Source: CBDBCU01 sp965243185 | GTDB lineage: Bacteria; Chloroflexota; Dehalococcoidia; Lucifugimonadales; UBA3495 | NCBI GenBank assembly: GCA_965243185.1 | Contig: OZ251531.1 | Location: 1,550,001 to 1,614,000 of the forward strand | Reading direction: 5' to 3' | DNA length: 64,000 bases | In this document: positions 33,192 to 42,325 of the stretch, piece by piece | Numbering within the stretch: position 1 is the first letter of the stretch | Layout: the number at the start of each line of letters is the position of its first letter | Position numbers and translations under genes: made by a program | Notes under the pieces: model-generated | The model's database searches: none | What the model was told of the DNA's origin: nothing | The model's input: the letters and a program-made list of their open reading frames with translations, nothing else

Positions 33192-33554
33192 TTGGGTACT
33201 TTCAGCGCCGCCATCGAAATCGGCAGCCCGGAGGGTTCCCGGTTTGAGACCGTCAACGCACTGATGGACACCCGGGCCAGTATAACGGCCATTCCCGCCT
33301 CCATCCTCCGCCGTCTCGGTGTAACGCCGCATACTCAATTCACCTTCGAGTTGGCCGACGGGCAGGAAATCGAGCGGGATGTCGGCCGCACTTGGCTCCG
33401 CATTGGCGATCGGGCGGCAATTACCCTGGTAATGTTCGGCGATGAGGATCTGGAGCCTCTGTTAGGATCCATTTCCCTCCACGGCTTACTGCTCGCCATC
33501 GACGCCCCTAACCGGCAACTGATTCCCGCCAAGTTGCGGATGAAAGGAGTATAG
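33192..33554 (+). CDS. Retropepsin-like protein, catalytic motif changed to DTRAS
   Basis: 120 residues, TTG start after AAGGAG. A single-domain clan AA aspartic-protease fold: GSRFETVNALMDTRASITAI then ELADGQEIERDVGRTWLRIG and the flap-side strand PLLGSISLHGLLLAID. The active-site DTG(A/S) is DTRAS, with Gly replaced by Arg, so activity alone is doubtful. It is a tandem duplicate of the next gene, whose motif is intact. Confidence 0.8.
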   Translation: MGTFSAAIEIGSPEGSRFETVNALMDTRASITAIPASILRRLGVTPHTQFTFELADGQEIERDVGRTWLRIGDRAAITLVMFGDEDLEPLLGSISLHGLLLAIDAPNRQLIPAKLRMKGV

Positions 33555-33557
33555 CCC

Positions 33558-33914
33558 TTGGGTACTTTCAATACCGACATCGCAATCGGCAGCCCGGAGG
33601 GTTCCCGGTTTGAGACCGTCAACGCCTTTGTCGATACCGGGGCCAGCATAACGGCTATTCCCGCCTCCATCCTGCGCCGCCTCGGTGTAACCCCCCACGA
33701 CCGGGACACTTTCATCTTGGCTGATGGGCGGGAAATCGAGCGGGAGGTCGGCCGCACTTGGCTACGCATTGGCGACCGCTCGGCAATTACCCTGGTAATG
33801 TTCGCGGACGAGGAAGTAAAGCCTCTGTTGGGGGCCTACGCCTTGCAAGGCTTGCGGCTGGCCGTAGATTCGCCCAACGAACAGCTGATTCCTTCTCCCG
33901 GTCTGCTGCTGTGA
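33558..33914 (+). CDS. Retropepsin-like aspartic protease, intact DTGAS motif
   Basis: 118 residues, TTG start after AAAGGAG. Nearly the same as its upstream neighbour but with VNAFVDTGASITAIPASILR, the intact catalytic DTGAS. Retropepsin domains work as dimers, each giving one Asp; two different copies made together could form a heterodimer. Its stop overlaps the ATG of the TldD-like gene by 1 nt. Confidence 0.82.
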   Translation: MGTFNTDIAIGSPEGSRFETVNAFVDTGASITAIPASILRRLGVTPHDRDTFILADGREIEREVGRTWLRIGDRSAITLVMFADEEVKPLLGAYALQGLRLAVDSPNEQLIPSPGLLL

Positions 33915-35500
33915 TGCTGTCCATTAACTCCCTGCGCGCCGCCGTCCGCCAAGCCCTGGCCTATGTTTCCGCCCAGCCCGACGTCGCCGCCGCGGAAGTA
34001 TTCGCCGCCGCCAATGCCAACCTCACCCTCCGCCTCAACTACACTTCCCACATCCCCAGCAACGGCGTCGAGGAACCCAAATCCGTAGAATCCGCCGGCC
34101 TCAGCGTCCGCGCCGTCTTTAACTCCCCGGACGGTGTCAAAACCGGTATGGGCAGCGAACCCAGCGACCTCTCCCCGGCCGGCGCCGCCCGCGCCCTCGC
34201 CAAAGCCCGCCGCAGCGCCGTCCGCGACCCGGAATTCGTCAGCCTGCCCCAACCGGACGGCCGCCAGCCCACCCTTTCCCGCTACCACGACCCCGCCTTG
34301 TCCCGCCTTAGCTCCGCCCGCCTCCTCTCCCACGGCTGGCGCCTCCTCGAGCAAGGACTAGATGCCTTCCAATCCGCCGAGGAACTCCAAGATGTCCTGC
34401 GGCAAATACAGCAGGATAACCCGGATCAAGAACTGTCCGACTTGGGATTGATTCTCGGCGGCGATTTAGCCCTGCTCCGGGAACGGATGGCGATTGCCTC
34501 CACCAGTATGCCCCAAGTGCAGTCCGACGAATCCACCCTGATAATGTCCTTCGTCACCGCAATGGTCGAGGAGCGCAACGCCAAGGGCAGCGGCTGGTCC
34601 GTCAGCAGCCATCTCGCCGACTTTACCGGCCAATCCGCCGCCGTCGCCGCCCGCCGTGCCATCGCTGCTATGGACGGGCAACGGGTTGCCGGCGGCCCTT
34701 ACCGCGTCCTCCTCGGCCCCCAGCCGGTCGCCGAAATCCTGGAGTGGGTATTGCTGCCTGGCTTGATGCTCGACGCCTTCTACGCCGACGCCTCCCCCTT
34801 TATGGGCCAGTTAGGGCAGACCATCGCCTCGGCAAAACTGTCGGTCTATGACGACGGCGCCGCCCCCGGCTTGGCGGGATCCAAAGCCATCACCGACGAA
34901 GGCTTGCCCACCGGCCGCACCGACCTGATTAAAGACGGCCAGCTGACCGGCCTCCTCTCCGACTACTACAACTCCCAGCGCATCCGCCAAGACCCCCGCG
35001 GCCGTGCCAAGTTGGGCATCGACCCGGCCGCCGCCGGGGATGCTCTAGTTCCCCGCAACGGCTTTCGGGCTGGCAACGGCGGCGGCCGCGACTTCAACGC
35101 CTACCCCGGCATTGTCCCCACCAACCTGATAGTAGCCGGGCCGGACACCCTGCCCTCGGCCCAACTGCTGCAACTGGTCGGCGATGGCATCTACATCGGC
35201 CGCATCTGGTACACCTACGCCGTCAACGGCTTCACCGCCGGCGACTTCAGCGGCACCATCGTTGGCGACTCCTACATCATCAAAGACGGCAAACTGGCCG
35301 CCCCCGTCCAGCCCAACACCCTGCGGCTGAACAACAACATCAAAGCCGTCCTCAACAACATCCTCGGCATCGGCCAAGACCGAACCGGCACTGTGCGCTG
35401 GTCGTCGGACCAAGTAACCTGGGCCCCGGAAATCGCCCTCGCCGACTTCCACCTCGCCGAAATCGGCGGCTATATGGACGAAGTGTACCCCGGCTCCTAG
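33914..35500 (+). CDS. TldD/PmbA-family metallopeptidase-like protein
   Basis: 528 residues from ATG 33914. N-terminal part: VSAQPDVAAAEVFAAANANL, RLNYTSHIPSNGVEEPKSVE, SAGLSVRAVFN. C-terminal part: GPYRVLLGPQPVAEILEWVL, ITDEGLPTGRTDLIKDGQLT, GLLSDYYNSQRIRQDPRGRA and VGDGIYIGRIWYTYAVNGFT AGDFSG. These match the TldD/PmbA fold, but the classical HExxxH zinc site of TldD is not seen; it resembles the PmbA-like, non-HExxxH branch. Co-translated with two retropepsin-like genes. Confidence 0.75.
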   Translation: MLSINSLRAAVRQALAYVSAQPDVAAAEVFAAANANLTLRLNYTSHIPSNGVEEPKSVESAGLSVRAVFNSPDGVKTGMGSEPSDLSPAGAARALAKARRSAVRDPEFVSLPQPDGRQPTLSRYHDPALSRLSSARLLSHGWRLLEQGLDAFQSAEELQDVLRQIQQDNPDQELSDLGLILGGDLALLRERMAIASTSMPQVQSDESTLIMSFVTAMVEERNAKGSGWSVSSHLADFTGQSAAVAARRAIAAMDGQRVAGGPYRVLLGPQPVAEILEWVLLPGLMLDAFYADASPFMGQLGQTIASAKLSVYDDGAAPGLAGSKAITDEGLPTGRTDLIKDGQLTGLLSDYYNSQRIRQDPRGRAKLGIDPAAAGDALVPRNGFRAGNGGGRDFNAYPGIVPTNLIVAGPDTLPSAQLLQLVGDGIYIGRIWYTYAVNGFTAGDFSGTIVGDSYIIKDGKLAAPVQPNTLRLNNNIKAVLNNILGIGQDRTGTVRWSSDQVTWAPEIALADFHLAEIGGYMDEVYPGS

Positions 35501-35545
35501 TCCCCACAAAGGTGACCGACTGGTCTTGAGAGCCGGGTATGTGAA

Positions 35546-35580
35546 CGCCCGCCCCCGAATATCAGGAGCGGGCGGTTTTT
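35546..35580 (+). terminator. Terminator after the TldD-like gene
   Basis: CGCCCGC pairs with GCGGGCG across a 15-nt loop, followed by GTTTTT. Confidence 0.8.
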
Positions 35581-36870
35581 CTAGGGCCGGTTGGATGCCT
35601 CGAACTCGGCAAGGCATTGGGTAACGGCATCCCTTATCCTGGGATATTCGTTCTCGGCAAACGCCGATACCCAAGCCTTTATCTTTGAGCGGATGGCATC
35701 CTCATCCCAGTTCTCAAGGTCGGACCGGTTCGGGAAGTTACTACCGACAGGAAAGATCCTGTGAGGATCATCGGACTGTCCCCGACCCAAAACCTTTGTA
35801 AGGAGGGCGTCTATCTCCTCTCTTACCGGCTCGGATTCGGGCGAACTCCGGTTGTTAAGGGTGAAGTTAAAGGAGAGGTTACTTCTCGTCAACTTAACCT
35901 CTATCAACAGGAAAGACTTGGATAGACTTCCACCGGGACCGAGCCAGCGCGTCTCGGCTTTAAGGGATGCGAAATCGTCCCACTCCTCAGGAAGGAACCG
36001 AGTGGTACTGACACCTATAGCGGTCTCTTTATTATCCGAATCCCAAACCAAGCCATCAAGATTCTCCGGGATTACTTCCTTGAGAATCTGCTGGGTTTCC
36101 CCGTGGTAGTCGGGCTTGTTCCGGTTAATCAGCTCAATGGCGTCCCGGTGCTGGATGTAAATTGTCCGGGCCAGTTGCCGGATTTCCGAATTGTCCAATA
36201 CGTGCCTCCTCAAAATATCGGCATAGTGCCGCAGGAATACCCGCAAATCCTCATTTGCCGGGTCGGAAAGACTTTGGCCCGTTTCCTCAACCAGTTCGCA
36301 GACCAAGTTGTAGTCAACCGGCGTCCAATACGCTCGCTCCTCGACATCTTGGGCAGTAGTTCCGCCCGGCGAAAGGAATACATAGTGCCGCCGAAAATCG
36401 GGGGCGGGGTATTTCTGTTCCAATGCCAAGCGGTAACGGGTCAGCTGTCGGCTGTGTTCCCCAGAGCCTACCTTATTCTCGATAGCGCAATAAAACTTTT
36501 GCCGCTCGTCCAGAATGAGGATGTCCAAGTACCCCTTTTGCCCTTCCACCTTGTTAGGCCATTCCGGAAAAACTTGCGCCGCCGCGAAGTCGGCCAAGAC
36601 GACCCCCAACGGTGCGGCTGTCTTAATGCCGGTTTGCCGGGCCCGGCTGAGGGTCTGACGCAGAAACCTTTTCAGGAAAGCGTCTCCCAAACCGTGATTT
36701 TCCTGAGGAGAAAGCAGCCAAGTCAGAAATTGGGAATGGACTCCCTCTTGCCGGTAAAACCCCATAAACTCGAAAAGGTTAAACCGGGGCGACAAGCTTT
36801 CCAGCCGTTCCAAATCCGGGTTGTCGAGGACAAACCGCTCCAACGCCGCATACTGCTCCGCCACATCCAT
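35581..36870 (-). CDS. PD-(D/E)XK nuclease superfamily protein
   Basis: 429 residues. NLFEFMGFYRQEGVHSQFLT and WLLSPQENHGLGDAFLKRFL are the usual N-terminal segments of this family. The catalytic core is GYLDILILDERQKFYCAIENKVGS, giving D and the E-x-K (IENK) motif, then GEHSRQLTRYRLAL and HYVFLSPGG. These proteins occur in defence islands and near mobile DNA, and no partner is adjacent here. Start codon overlaps no neighbour. Confidence 0.85.
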   Translation of the reverse strand: MDVAEQYAALERFVLDNPDLERLESLSPRFNLFEFMGFYRQEGVHSQFLTWLLSPQENHGLGDAFLKRFLRQTLSRARQTGIKTAAPLGVVLADFAAAQVFPEWPNKVEGQKGYLDILILDERQKFYCAIENKVGSGEHSRQLTRYRLALEQKYPAPDFRRHYVFLSPGGTTAQDVEERAYWTPVDYNLVCELVEETGQSLSDPANEDLRVFLRHYADILRRHVLDNSEIRQLARTIYIQHRDAIELINRNKPDYHGETQQILKEVIPENLDGLVWDSDNKETAIGVSTTRFLPEEWDDFASLKAETRWLGPGGSLSKSFLLIEVKLTRSNLSFNFTLNNRSSPESEPVREEIDALLTKVLGRGQSDDPHRIFPVGSNFPNRSDLENWDEDAIRSKIKAWVSAFAENEYPRIRDAVTQCLAEFEASNRP

Positions 36871-37097
36871 TCCCTTGCCGTCACCTTACCCAGATAAAAT
36901 ACCGGAGCGACCGGCCTCAGCGGAGCGGAGTCGTTGAAGGAGCGGCTCGCTGCCGGTCGCTGCGGGTTTAATTGTAACGGCTGCGGGGTGGTACGGTCAA
37001 GGGATTGAGGGCTTTACGCGAAAAGGAAACCAGCCGGATTCCCAGGGGCCGACCGTAGGTCAATCATCGGCCAGCAATTTAAGGTTTGTCAACCCGC

Positions 37098-37388
37098 CTA
37101 GGCCGCCGTCTCCTGCCATCCCCTTACCCGCGCCAAGTGCTTCCGATACCCTTCCTCAATGCCCAGCCAAATGTGCGCGGCCAGCCCCAACGTCCGCTCA
37201 AACTCGGCGGCCGTAGCCGTGTCAATCGCCGCCTCCCCGGCAATTATCCCGGCGATTAGCTCCGGAGACCGCCCGCAGAGACCGGCAAACTCCCCTTGCG
37301 ACAACCCCCGAACTTCCAGGTACTCCTCCAAAATCTCGCCGGGCGACGCCGCATAATCCGGCTCGAACCGATAAGTAGTCTCCGCCAT
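37098..37388 (-). CDS. higA: HigA-type antitoxin
   Basis: 96 residues. SPGEILEEYLEVRGLSQGEF, AGLCGRSPELIAGIIAGEAA and AAEFERTLGLAAHIWLGIEE fit the XRE/HigA (VapI-like) antitoxins. Lies 13 bp after the toxin gene, the toxin-first order typical of higBA. A 15-bp match to the left end of the IS5-type element lies just past its stop (37080-37094). Confidence 0.85.
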   Translation of the reverse strand: MAETTYRFEPDYAASPGEILEEYLEVRGLSQGEFAGLCGRSPELIAGIIAGEAAIDTATAAEFERTLGLAAHIWLGIEEGYRKHLARVRGWQETAA

Positions 37389-37401
37389 AATTTACTCCTT
37401 T

Positions 37402-37737
37402 CTAGTGGTAGTCCACCACTTCTATGATGGTGATGGAGGTTACTCGGTCCGTATCCACGCCTCCATCCTCGCGACGCGGCACCGGGTCGTGGTTCGGCTC
37501 AAAGATCAACCGGTACGGGTGAACCAAGTCGATGGCATATTGCCCCCTTCTCCTTCCCGACAAAGAATGACGCCGCTCCGGGGGCAAGGTGGACACCTCT
37601 GTCAGCGAATTTGCCCTTATCAGCAGAGTGATCCGCCGCCGAATGACTGCCGCCATTGCATCGCCGTACGTCCTCCTGATTTCCCGCTCCGAGCTGAAAA
37701 TTCGACTGAGCCGCCGCGTCCTGAACCCGATTTCCAC
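37402..37737 (-). CDS. higB: HigB-type toxin (RelE superfamily)
   Basis: 111 residues. EIGFRTRRLSRIFSSEREIR, TLPPERRHSLSGRRRGQYAI, DLVHPYRLIFEPNHDPVP and TSITIIEVVDYH is the C-terminal strand, as in HigB/RelE RNases that cleave mRNA at the ribosome. Stop followed by the HigA gene. Confidence 0.85.
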   Translation of the reverse strand: MEIGFRTRRLSRIFSSEREIRRTYGDAMAAVIRRRITLLIRANSLTEVSTLPPERRHSLSGRRRGQYAIDLVHPYRLIFEPNHDPVPRREDGGVDTDRVTSITIIEVVDYH

Positions 37738-37818
37738 CTTATCGCCGTCTCCCTTCTGTGAATAGTGGATAACGGACGCTACTATACCCCCACCACATCC
37801 GCCCCGTCAAAAGCCCCC

Positions 37819-38622
37819 CTACCTCCCCTGAAACCACGCCGGCCGCTTCCCGCTGAACGCCCTTATCCCCTCCTGAAAATCCCCGCTGTAGGCAATCTCC
37901 GCAATAGCCGCCCGTTCCGCCGCCAGCTGCGTCGCCAAGTCGGCGTCCCACGACTGGTTAAACAGCGCCTTAACCCGCCCGTAGGCCCGCGTCGGCCCCT
38001 GCGCCAGCCGATCCGCCGTCTCCAAAGCGTGGCGGTCAAAACCCTCCACCGGGCAAACCTGATTAACCAGTCCCAACTCCCGGGCATACTCCGCCCCAAT
38101 CGGCTGACTCGCCAGATAAATCTCCATCGCCTTGCCCATTCCCACCAACCGTGGCAGCATATAAGTCGAACCCCCATCGGCGGTACAGCCAATGCCGGCA
38201 TACGCCAGGATAAACCGGGCATTAGCCGCCGCCAGCCGCAAATCGCAAGCCAACGCCAGGCTGAACCCGGCCCCGGCCGCCACGCCGTTAATCGCCGCCA
38301 CTACCGGTTTACCCAACTGGCGGATGCCCCTAATAACCTCCTGATGCAGCGCGTCAGCCAAGCGACTCAAGTGTTGCGACAAACCTTCCGGCCCGCCTTG
38401 CTCCAGCTGCGCCGCAAAATCCTTGACATCCGCCCCGGCGCAAAAAGCCCCTTCCGTCCCGGTCAGCAGCGCCGCCCGAATTTCCGGCCGCCGGCAGTCG
38501 GCAATCGCCCGCCCCAAATCCGCCACCATCTCCGGGGACAAGGCATTGCGCGCTGCCGGGCGGTTCAGGGTAATTACCGCCAGCCCGTCCTTGCGGGTAA
38601 AGTCAACTTGGTTCGAGGACAT
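37819..38622 (-). CDS. Enoyl-CoA hydratase/isomerase family protein
   Basis: 267 residues. LNRPAARNALSPEMVADLGR, GTEGAFCAGADVKDFAAQLE (oxyanion-hole GADV), KPVVAAINGVAAGAGFSLAL and PTRAYGRVKALFNQSWDADL. The first catalytic Glu position is occupied by Ala/Gly-rich loop sequence, so hydratase versus isomerase cannot be settled. The C-terminus EGIRAFSGKRPAWFQGR is typical of the crotonase family. Confidence 0.9.
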   Translation of the reverse strand: MSSNQVDFTRKDGLAVITLNRPAARNALSPEMVADLGRAIADCRRPEIRAALLTGTEGAFCAGADVKDFAAQLEQGGPEGLSQHLSRLADALHQEVIRGIRQLGKPVVAAINGVAAGAGFSLALACDLRLAAANARFILAYAGIGCTADGGSTYMLPRLVGMGKAMEIYLASQPIGAEYARELGLVNQVCPVEGFDRHALETADRLAQGPTRAYGRVKALFNQSWDADLATQLAAERAAIAEIAYSGDFQEGIRAFSGKRPAWFQGR

Positions 38623-38646
38623 AGTTCACCTGCGCCGATACGGATT

Positions 38647-39456
38647 TCAGGAAAGCGCGGACAGCAAAGCCAGCAGCTTATCCCGCTCGCTCCACTGGAT
38701 AACCGTGGAAACCTGGCTCAACCGGTTGATGTGCGCCGCTTTCCAAGCAAAAGTTTCGTCATTCAACAGCGTCAGCTTGCGCTCTGCCGTCAAATCGCCG
38801 GCGCAGTCGGCCCACATCCCGAAAGTGCGGTCCACCGCCATCTTGGCCCGACCGGAACGCCCCGGGTCCAGAATCTGCAAGTAAGTCACCCCGTCAACCC
38901 GGTAATGCACTGTATAAACCTGCCCACTCTCCCCGGTCAGTTTGGGCCGCGGCGCATACTCGAAACCGCTTTCCGCCAGTACCGCCTCCAGCTGACGGCC
39001 CAGCTCGCTGCCCCGTGGGGACTTTCCCGGTGCGAAAGACGGCCAGTAACGCCGGCGCAGGTAGGGCAAATGGGCTACCCCGTGCGCCGCCATAATTACA
39101 TCCAGCATAATCTCGCCCAGCTCCGGTGCCGGGCCGGTCTTTATCAGATTGCCCCCCTCGAATTCCACCAGGTTGGCATGGGCAATTTCTTTAGCCGCCG
39201 CCATCGCCCAAGAGCTGCGGAAAATGTCAAAACACTCTTTCCACAGGTTCAAGTGCGCCGTTTCCCCTCCGTCCGACACCTGCACCCGGCCCTCGGGCAA
39301 TTCCTCAATGTAAAGGGAAATGCCATCATCGTTGGGGTAGTAATAGGGGGTGCCGATTACCAGGTACTCGACGCCATCACGCCGGTGACCGGAAAATCCT
39401 TCGGCCAAAGTAGCCAAGTGCCGCTTGATGATTTCGCTGCCTTCCATAGCCGTCAT
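38647..39456 (-). CDS. DUF1828/DUF1829-type protein
   Basis: 269 residues. The N-terminal TPYYYPNDDGISLYIEELPE GRVQVSDGGETA is the DUF1828 pattern (nDG, lSDgGeT). The second half contains VYTVHYRVDGVTYLQILDPG, consistent with DUF1829. Function unknown, often in accessory regions. The next gene upstream on the same strand (39489-39959) is probably its partner. Confidence 0.7.
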   Translation of the reverse strand: MTAMEGSEIIKRHLATLAEGFSGHRRDGVEYLVIGTPYYYPNDDGISLYIEELPEGRVQVSDGGETAHLNLWKECFDIFRSSWAMAAAKEIAHANLVEFEGGNLIKTGPAPELGEIMLDVIMAAHGVAHLPYLRRRYWPSFAPGKSPRGSELGRQLEAVLAESGFEYAPRPKLTGESGQVYTVHYRVDGVTYLQILDPGRSGRAKMAVDRTFGMWADCAGDLTAERKLTLLNDETFAWKAAHINRLSQVSTVIQWSERDKLLALLSALS

Positions 39457-39488
39457 TGCCTCCGGTGTGGTACTGGTCAGGGAATGGG

Positions 39489-39959
39489 CTAAAGGGTCGG
39501 GATTGCCCCCATTTCACCGGTGAAAACTATATTACACTCCCGGCAAAACTCGTGAAAGGCCGCCACCGGCTCCTCCGGGATAGTTTCCCCGGGAGTAAAG
39601 GCAAACCCGGGGTATTCGTCCCGCCAGCGTTGTTTATGCGTCTCACTGCGCCACCGATTGCGGTCAATGCGCTGGTTACGGTGCGTACCGTTGACATCCA
39701 GCGAATAGATGCGATAACTCTGATCGCCCAGCGTCCAACTGAGTAAATAAGACAGTTTCGGCTCCGACCCCAGCCGCACATTGCCATAAAGCGTCAAACT
39801 CCACCCGCCATCATTCTCCACCCTTGCCCGGAACTTGCCCCAATCCGGGTCCTGACGCAAATCGCGCTGCCAGCTGATACTCTCGACGATTTGCTTATCC
39901 GCCGCCAAAATCCGCGCCACCGCATCCTCCGCCGGGTACTCTCCCGCCGCCAAAGCCAT
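39489..39959 (-). CDS. Uncharacterised protein, likely partner of the DUF1828 protein
   Basis: 156 residues. KQIVESISWQRDLRQDPDWG, a beta-rich middle (GWSLTLYGNVRLGSEPKLSY, YRIYSLDVNGTHRN) and a C-terminal Cys-containing helix (FHEFCRECNIVFTGEMG). No family recognised with confidence. Spacing of 32 bp to the DUF1828 gene suggests co-transcription. Confidence 0.6.
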   Translation of the reverse strand: MALAAGEYPAEDAVARILAADKQIVESISWQRDLRQDPDWGKFRARVENDGGWSLTLYGNVRLGSEPKLSYLLSWTLGDQSYRIYSLDVNGTHRNQRIDRNRWRSETHKQRWRDEYPGFAFTPGETIPEEPVAAFHEFCRECNIVFTGEMGAIPTL

Positions 39960-39967
39960 CCCGTCCC

Positions 39968-41515
39968 CTAATCACCCGCCCCCGGCTGCGCCGCCGGCTC
40001 CCGTTCCGACCGCCGCCACACTACCGCCGGCACCCGCTGGAACAGCGCCACGATACCCCCGGATACAATTATCCACACCACCGCCAGCGATGCCACTTGA
40101 AACCCCTGCTGATAATACCCCCGCGCCTCGGCCGCCGTCATAAACTCGATGGTCACCGGCAGGCTCAACCCCAATATGGTCGCCCCGATGGTGCTGCCTA
40201 CGGTATGCCCCATCTGCCGCGTCGTCTCCAGCATCCCCGACGCGAAGCTCCGATTTTCCGGCAGCGTATTCATCACCACCGCGTTATAGGGCGATATGAA
40301 CAGCGCCGTCCCTACCGACGCCGGCAGCAGCAGCAGCGGTATCCCCCAAATGGGTACATCCGCCGCAAACAGCCCCAACATTCCTACTCCGGCCGCGATG
40401 AAAAACAGCGACAGCGGCCCCAGCCAACGGGGATTATACCGGTCATAAACATACCCCGCTATCGCCGGCAGCCACAACCCGAAACTCTGATGCGGCATCA
40501 AGACCAGCATCACCACCAGCGGCCCGTACCCCAGCCCGTCCTCGACCACTATCGGCACCAGGGTAAATATCGTCAGCATCGACAGATGGCAGGTCGTATT
40601 GCTGAACAGGGCCATCGAAAAATACTTGCGCTTGAAGTAGCGGAAATCCAAAAAGGGATTGCCCGTCCGCAGCTGCATCACCACAAACAAGCCGGCCAAC
40701 GCCAAACTCAGCAAGTGCATCGGCAGGTGATAGCCCAACGCCTCCGGGGAGGTAAAGGACTCCGCCCCATCGTGCAGATGCGACCCGGACAGGATGAAGG
40801 TTGCCAACACCGCTACCAAGACCGCCGCCGCCAGGTAGTCAATCCGGACCCCGGCCCCCTCGGCCGCCGCCTGCTCCCGCTGGTACTTCAACACCGGCCA
40901 GGCAAAGCCGATGGCCGCTACCCCTACCAGCAGCGCCGACACATACACCAGCCGCCAGTTGATAAACTCCAGAAACAGCCCGAACAGCAGCAGCCCCAGC
41001 ATCGTCCCGAACCGCGACGCCGTCACCGGCACCGAAAAAGCCCGCCCCCGTTCCGCCGGCTCGAACACCATTGCGATGATAGCGTTGGAATTGGAAATCA
41101 CCAGCGCGCCGCCGAACCCGCCCAGCCCGCACCACAAAATCAGCTGATACAGGCTTTGCGCCGTGGTCGCCAGCAGGTTGGCCCCGGTCAGTACGCAGAT
41201 GCCGATAAAGAACATCCGCACATGGCCGAACTTTTCCCCCAGCCGGGAAGTCAGAAACACCGTGCTGCCCAGCAGTAGCAGGCGGATGACCACCGTCCAA
41301 GCGGCGTCATCCACATCCACGCCGAAATAATCCGCCACCGACGGAATGGTCAAAGTCACCGGCAGAAAAGTCAGCTGCACCAGCAGCTGGGACGCCGCCA
41401 ACGCCAGCAGCGTCTCCGTCCGCCGCTTGGTGCCGCCCAACTCCCGAAAGCCGGCTACGATATTCAGCCGAGAAAGAACCAGCGCTGCAACGCCCAAATC
41501 AGCCACCCCCGGCAA
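39968..41515 (-). CDS. MFS transporter, DHA2-like (14 helices)
   Basis: 515 residues, TTG start. LLVQLTFLPVTLTIPSVADY, the loop SRLGEKFGHVRMFFIGICVL (MFS motif A-like) and ILWCGLGGFGGALVISNSNA are followed by about 14 membrane segments, consistent with EmrB/QacA-type drug:H+ antiporters. Substrate unknown. Ends 8 bp from the gene at 39959. Confidence 0.85.
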   Translation of the reverse strand: MPGVADLGVAALVLSRLNIVAGFRELGGTKRRTETLLALAASQLLVQLTFLPVTLTIPSVADYFGVDVDDAAWTVVIRLLLLGSTVFLTSRLGEKFGHVRMFFIGICVLTGANLLATTAQSLYQLILWCGLGGFGGALVISNSNAIIAMVFEPAERGRAFSVPVTASRFGTMLGLLLFGLFLEFINWRLVYVSALLVGVAAIGFAWPVLKYQREQAAAEGAGVRIDYLAAAVLVAVLATFILSGSHLHDGAESFTSPEALGYHLPMHLLSLALAGLFVVMQLRTGNPFLDFRYFKRKYFSMALFSNTTCHLSMLTIFTLVPIVVEDGLGYGPLVVMLVLMPHQSFGLWLPAIAGYVYDRYNPRWLGPLSLFFIAAGVGMLGLFAADVPIWGIPLLLLPASVGTALFISPYNAVVMNTLPENRSFASGMLETTRQMGHTVGSTIGATILGLSLPVTIEFMTAAEARGYYQQGFQVASLAVVWIIVSGGIVALFQRVPAVVWRRSEREPAAQPGAGD

Positions 41516-41675
41516 TGCCCGGATACCCTTGCCCCATCAGCCTAGTCTATGTAGCCAAGGGAATAATGTCAACCGGCACGGCGGCTCTTTTAATCCGCGG
41601 CAAGCCCGCTCCCCGTGGGCTTTTGAGCGGGAATCCGGGTCGGGATGAATTTATTGCAGTGGCCCAGAGTCAGCG

Positions 41676-42161
41676 TTATCTGGATTTCCGCCGCCGTTTA
41701 TCCCGACGCCGGGATGGGCTTCGCGAGGTTTTCCGGGAATTAGCGGAGTCGCCGCCGCTGCTGCGCGCCGCCGCCATTATCCGCCGCCGACAGCGCAGCC
41801 AGTGACTTTGCGTGATGACCGTCAGTAGCAGCCCCGGCAGGATAATTTGACCGGTCAGCAAAACCCCCGCAGTGATTTGCCCCGCCAGCAAACCCTCGAA
41901 ACCGTCCCGCCCGCCAATCCCCCAAGTATAGACGGCGTAACTCCCCACAAACAGCGCCGCCCAAGCGATGGCCCCTGAAATCAGCCCGTTGTGCCACGGC
42001 GAGCGCAGGATAAGTATGGACCAAACCGGCCAGAACATAAAAGAGGGGTAGAGAAACCAATACTGGTAGTACCAGGGTTTCAATTCCTCCGGCGGCGCGG
42101 ATGGCGGCGGCGATTCCGGGGTTGCTGGTGATGGGGCGGCGTTCATTTTATCCGGCGACAA
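41676..42161 (-). CDS. Small membrane protein with Pro-rich N-terminus and basic tail
   Basis: 161 residues. Pro/Ser-rich N-terminus, then about four hydrophobic segments (FLYPSFMFWPVWSILIL, ISGAIAWAALFVGSYAVYTW, LLAGQITAGVLLTGQIILPG LLLTVI) and a strongly basic C-terminus (SPSRRRDKRRRKSR). No family recognised. Confidence 0.6.
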   Translation of the reverse strand: MSPDKMNAAPSPATPESPPPSAPPEELKPWYYQYWFLYPSFMFWPVWSILILRSPWHNGLISGAIAWAALFVGSYAVYTWGIGGRDGFEGLLAGQITAGVLLTGQIILPGLLLTVITQSHWLRCRRRIMAAARSSGGDSANSRKTSRSPSRRRDKRRRKSR

Positions 42162-42241
42162 GTTCAGGATGGCAGCAGTATAACGCTGGCGGCGGCTAAT
42201 TTCAATTGAGAATTGGGTGGGCGGGCCGGTCTATCGCCTAT

Positions 42242-42280
42242 AAAACCGCCCGGCACCTTTTATCGGGCCCGGGCGGTTTT
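42242..42280. terminator. Terminator after the first WDCSDW secreted protein
   Basis: AAAACCGCCCGG pairs with CCGGGCGGTTTT around a 15-nt loop; T- and A-tracts at both ends make it bidirectional. Confidence 0.85.
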
Positions 42281-42325
42281 AACTGCCTACTTAACCGGCC
42301 AATGGGCCGGGGCTAGACTGGAAAA

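Noticed and set aside
36906..36961. Hairpin AGCGACCGGC/GCCGGTCGCT as a riboswitch or terminator
   Set aside because: A 36-nt loop, no T-run and no known motif; the 36871-37097 gap otherwise shows nothing I can support.
37080..37094. Remnant of the IS5-type element beside higA
   Set aside because: Only 15 bp (TTTAAGGTTTGTCAAC-like) match the left end and there is no second end or target duplication.
40097..41278. Plus-strand frame opposite the MFS gene rich in Gln/His/Arg
   Set aside because: Composition is that of an antisense frame; the MFS product is clear on the other strand.
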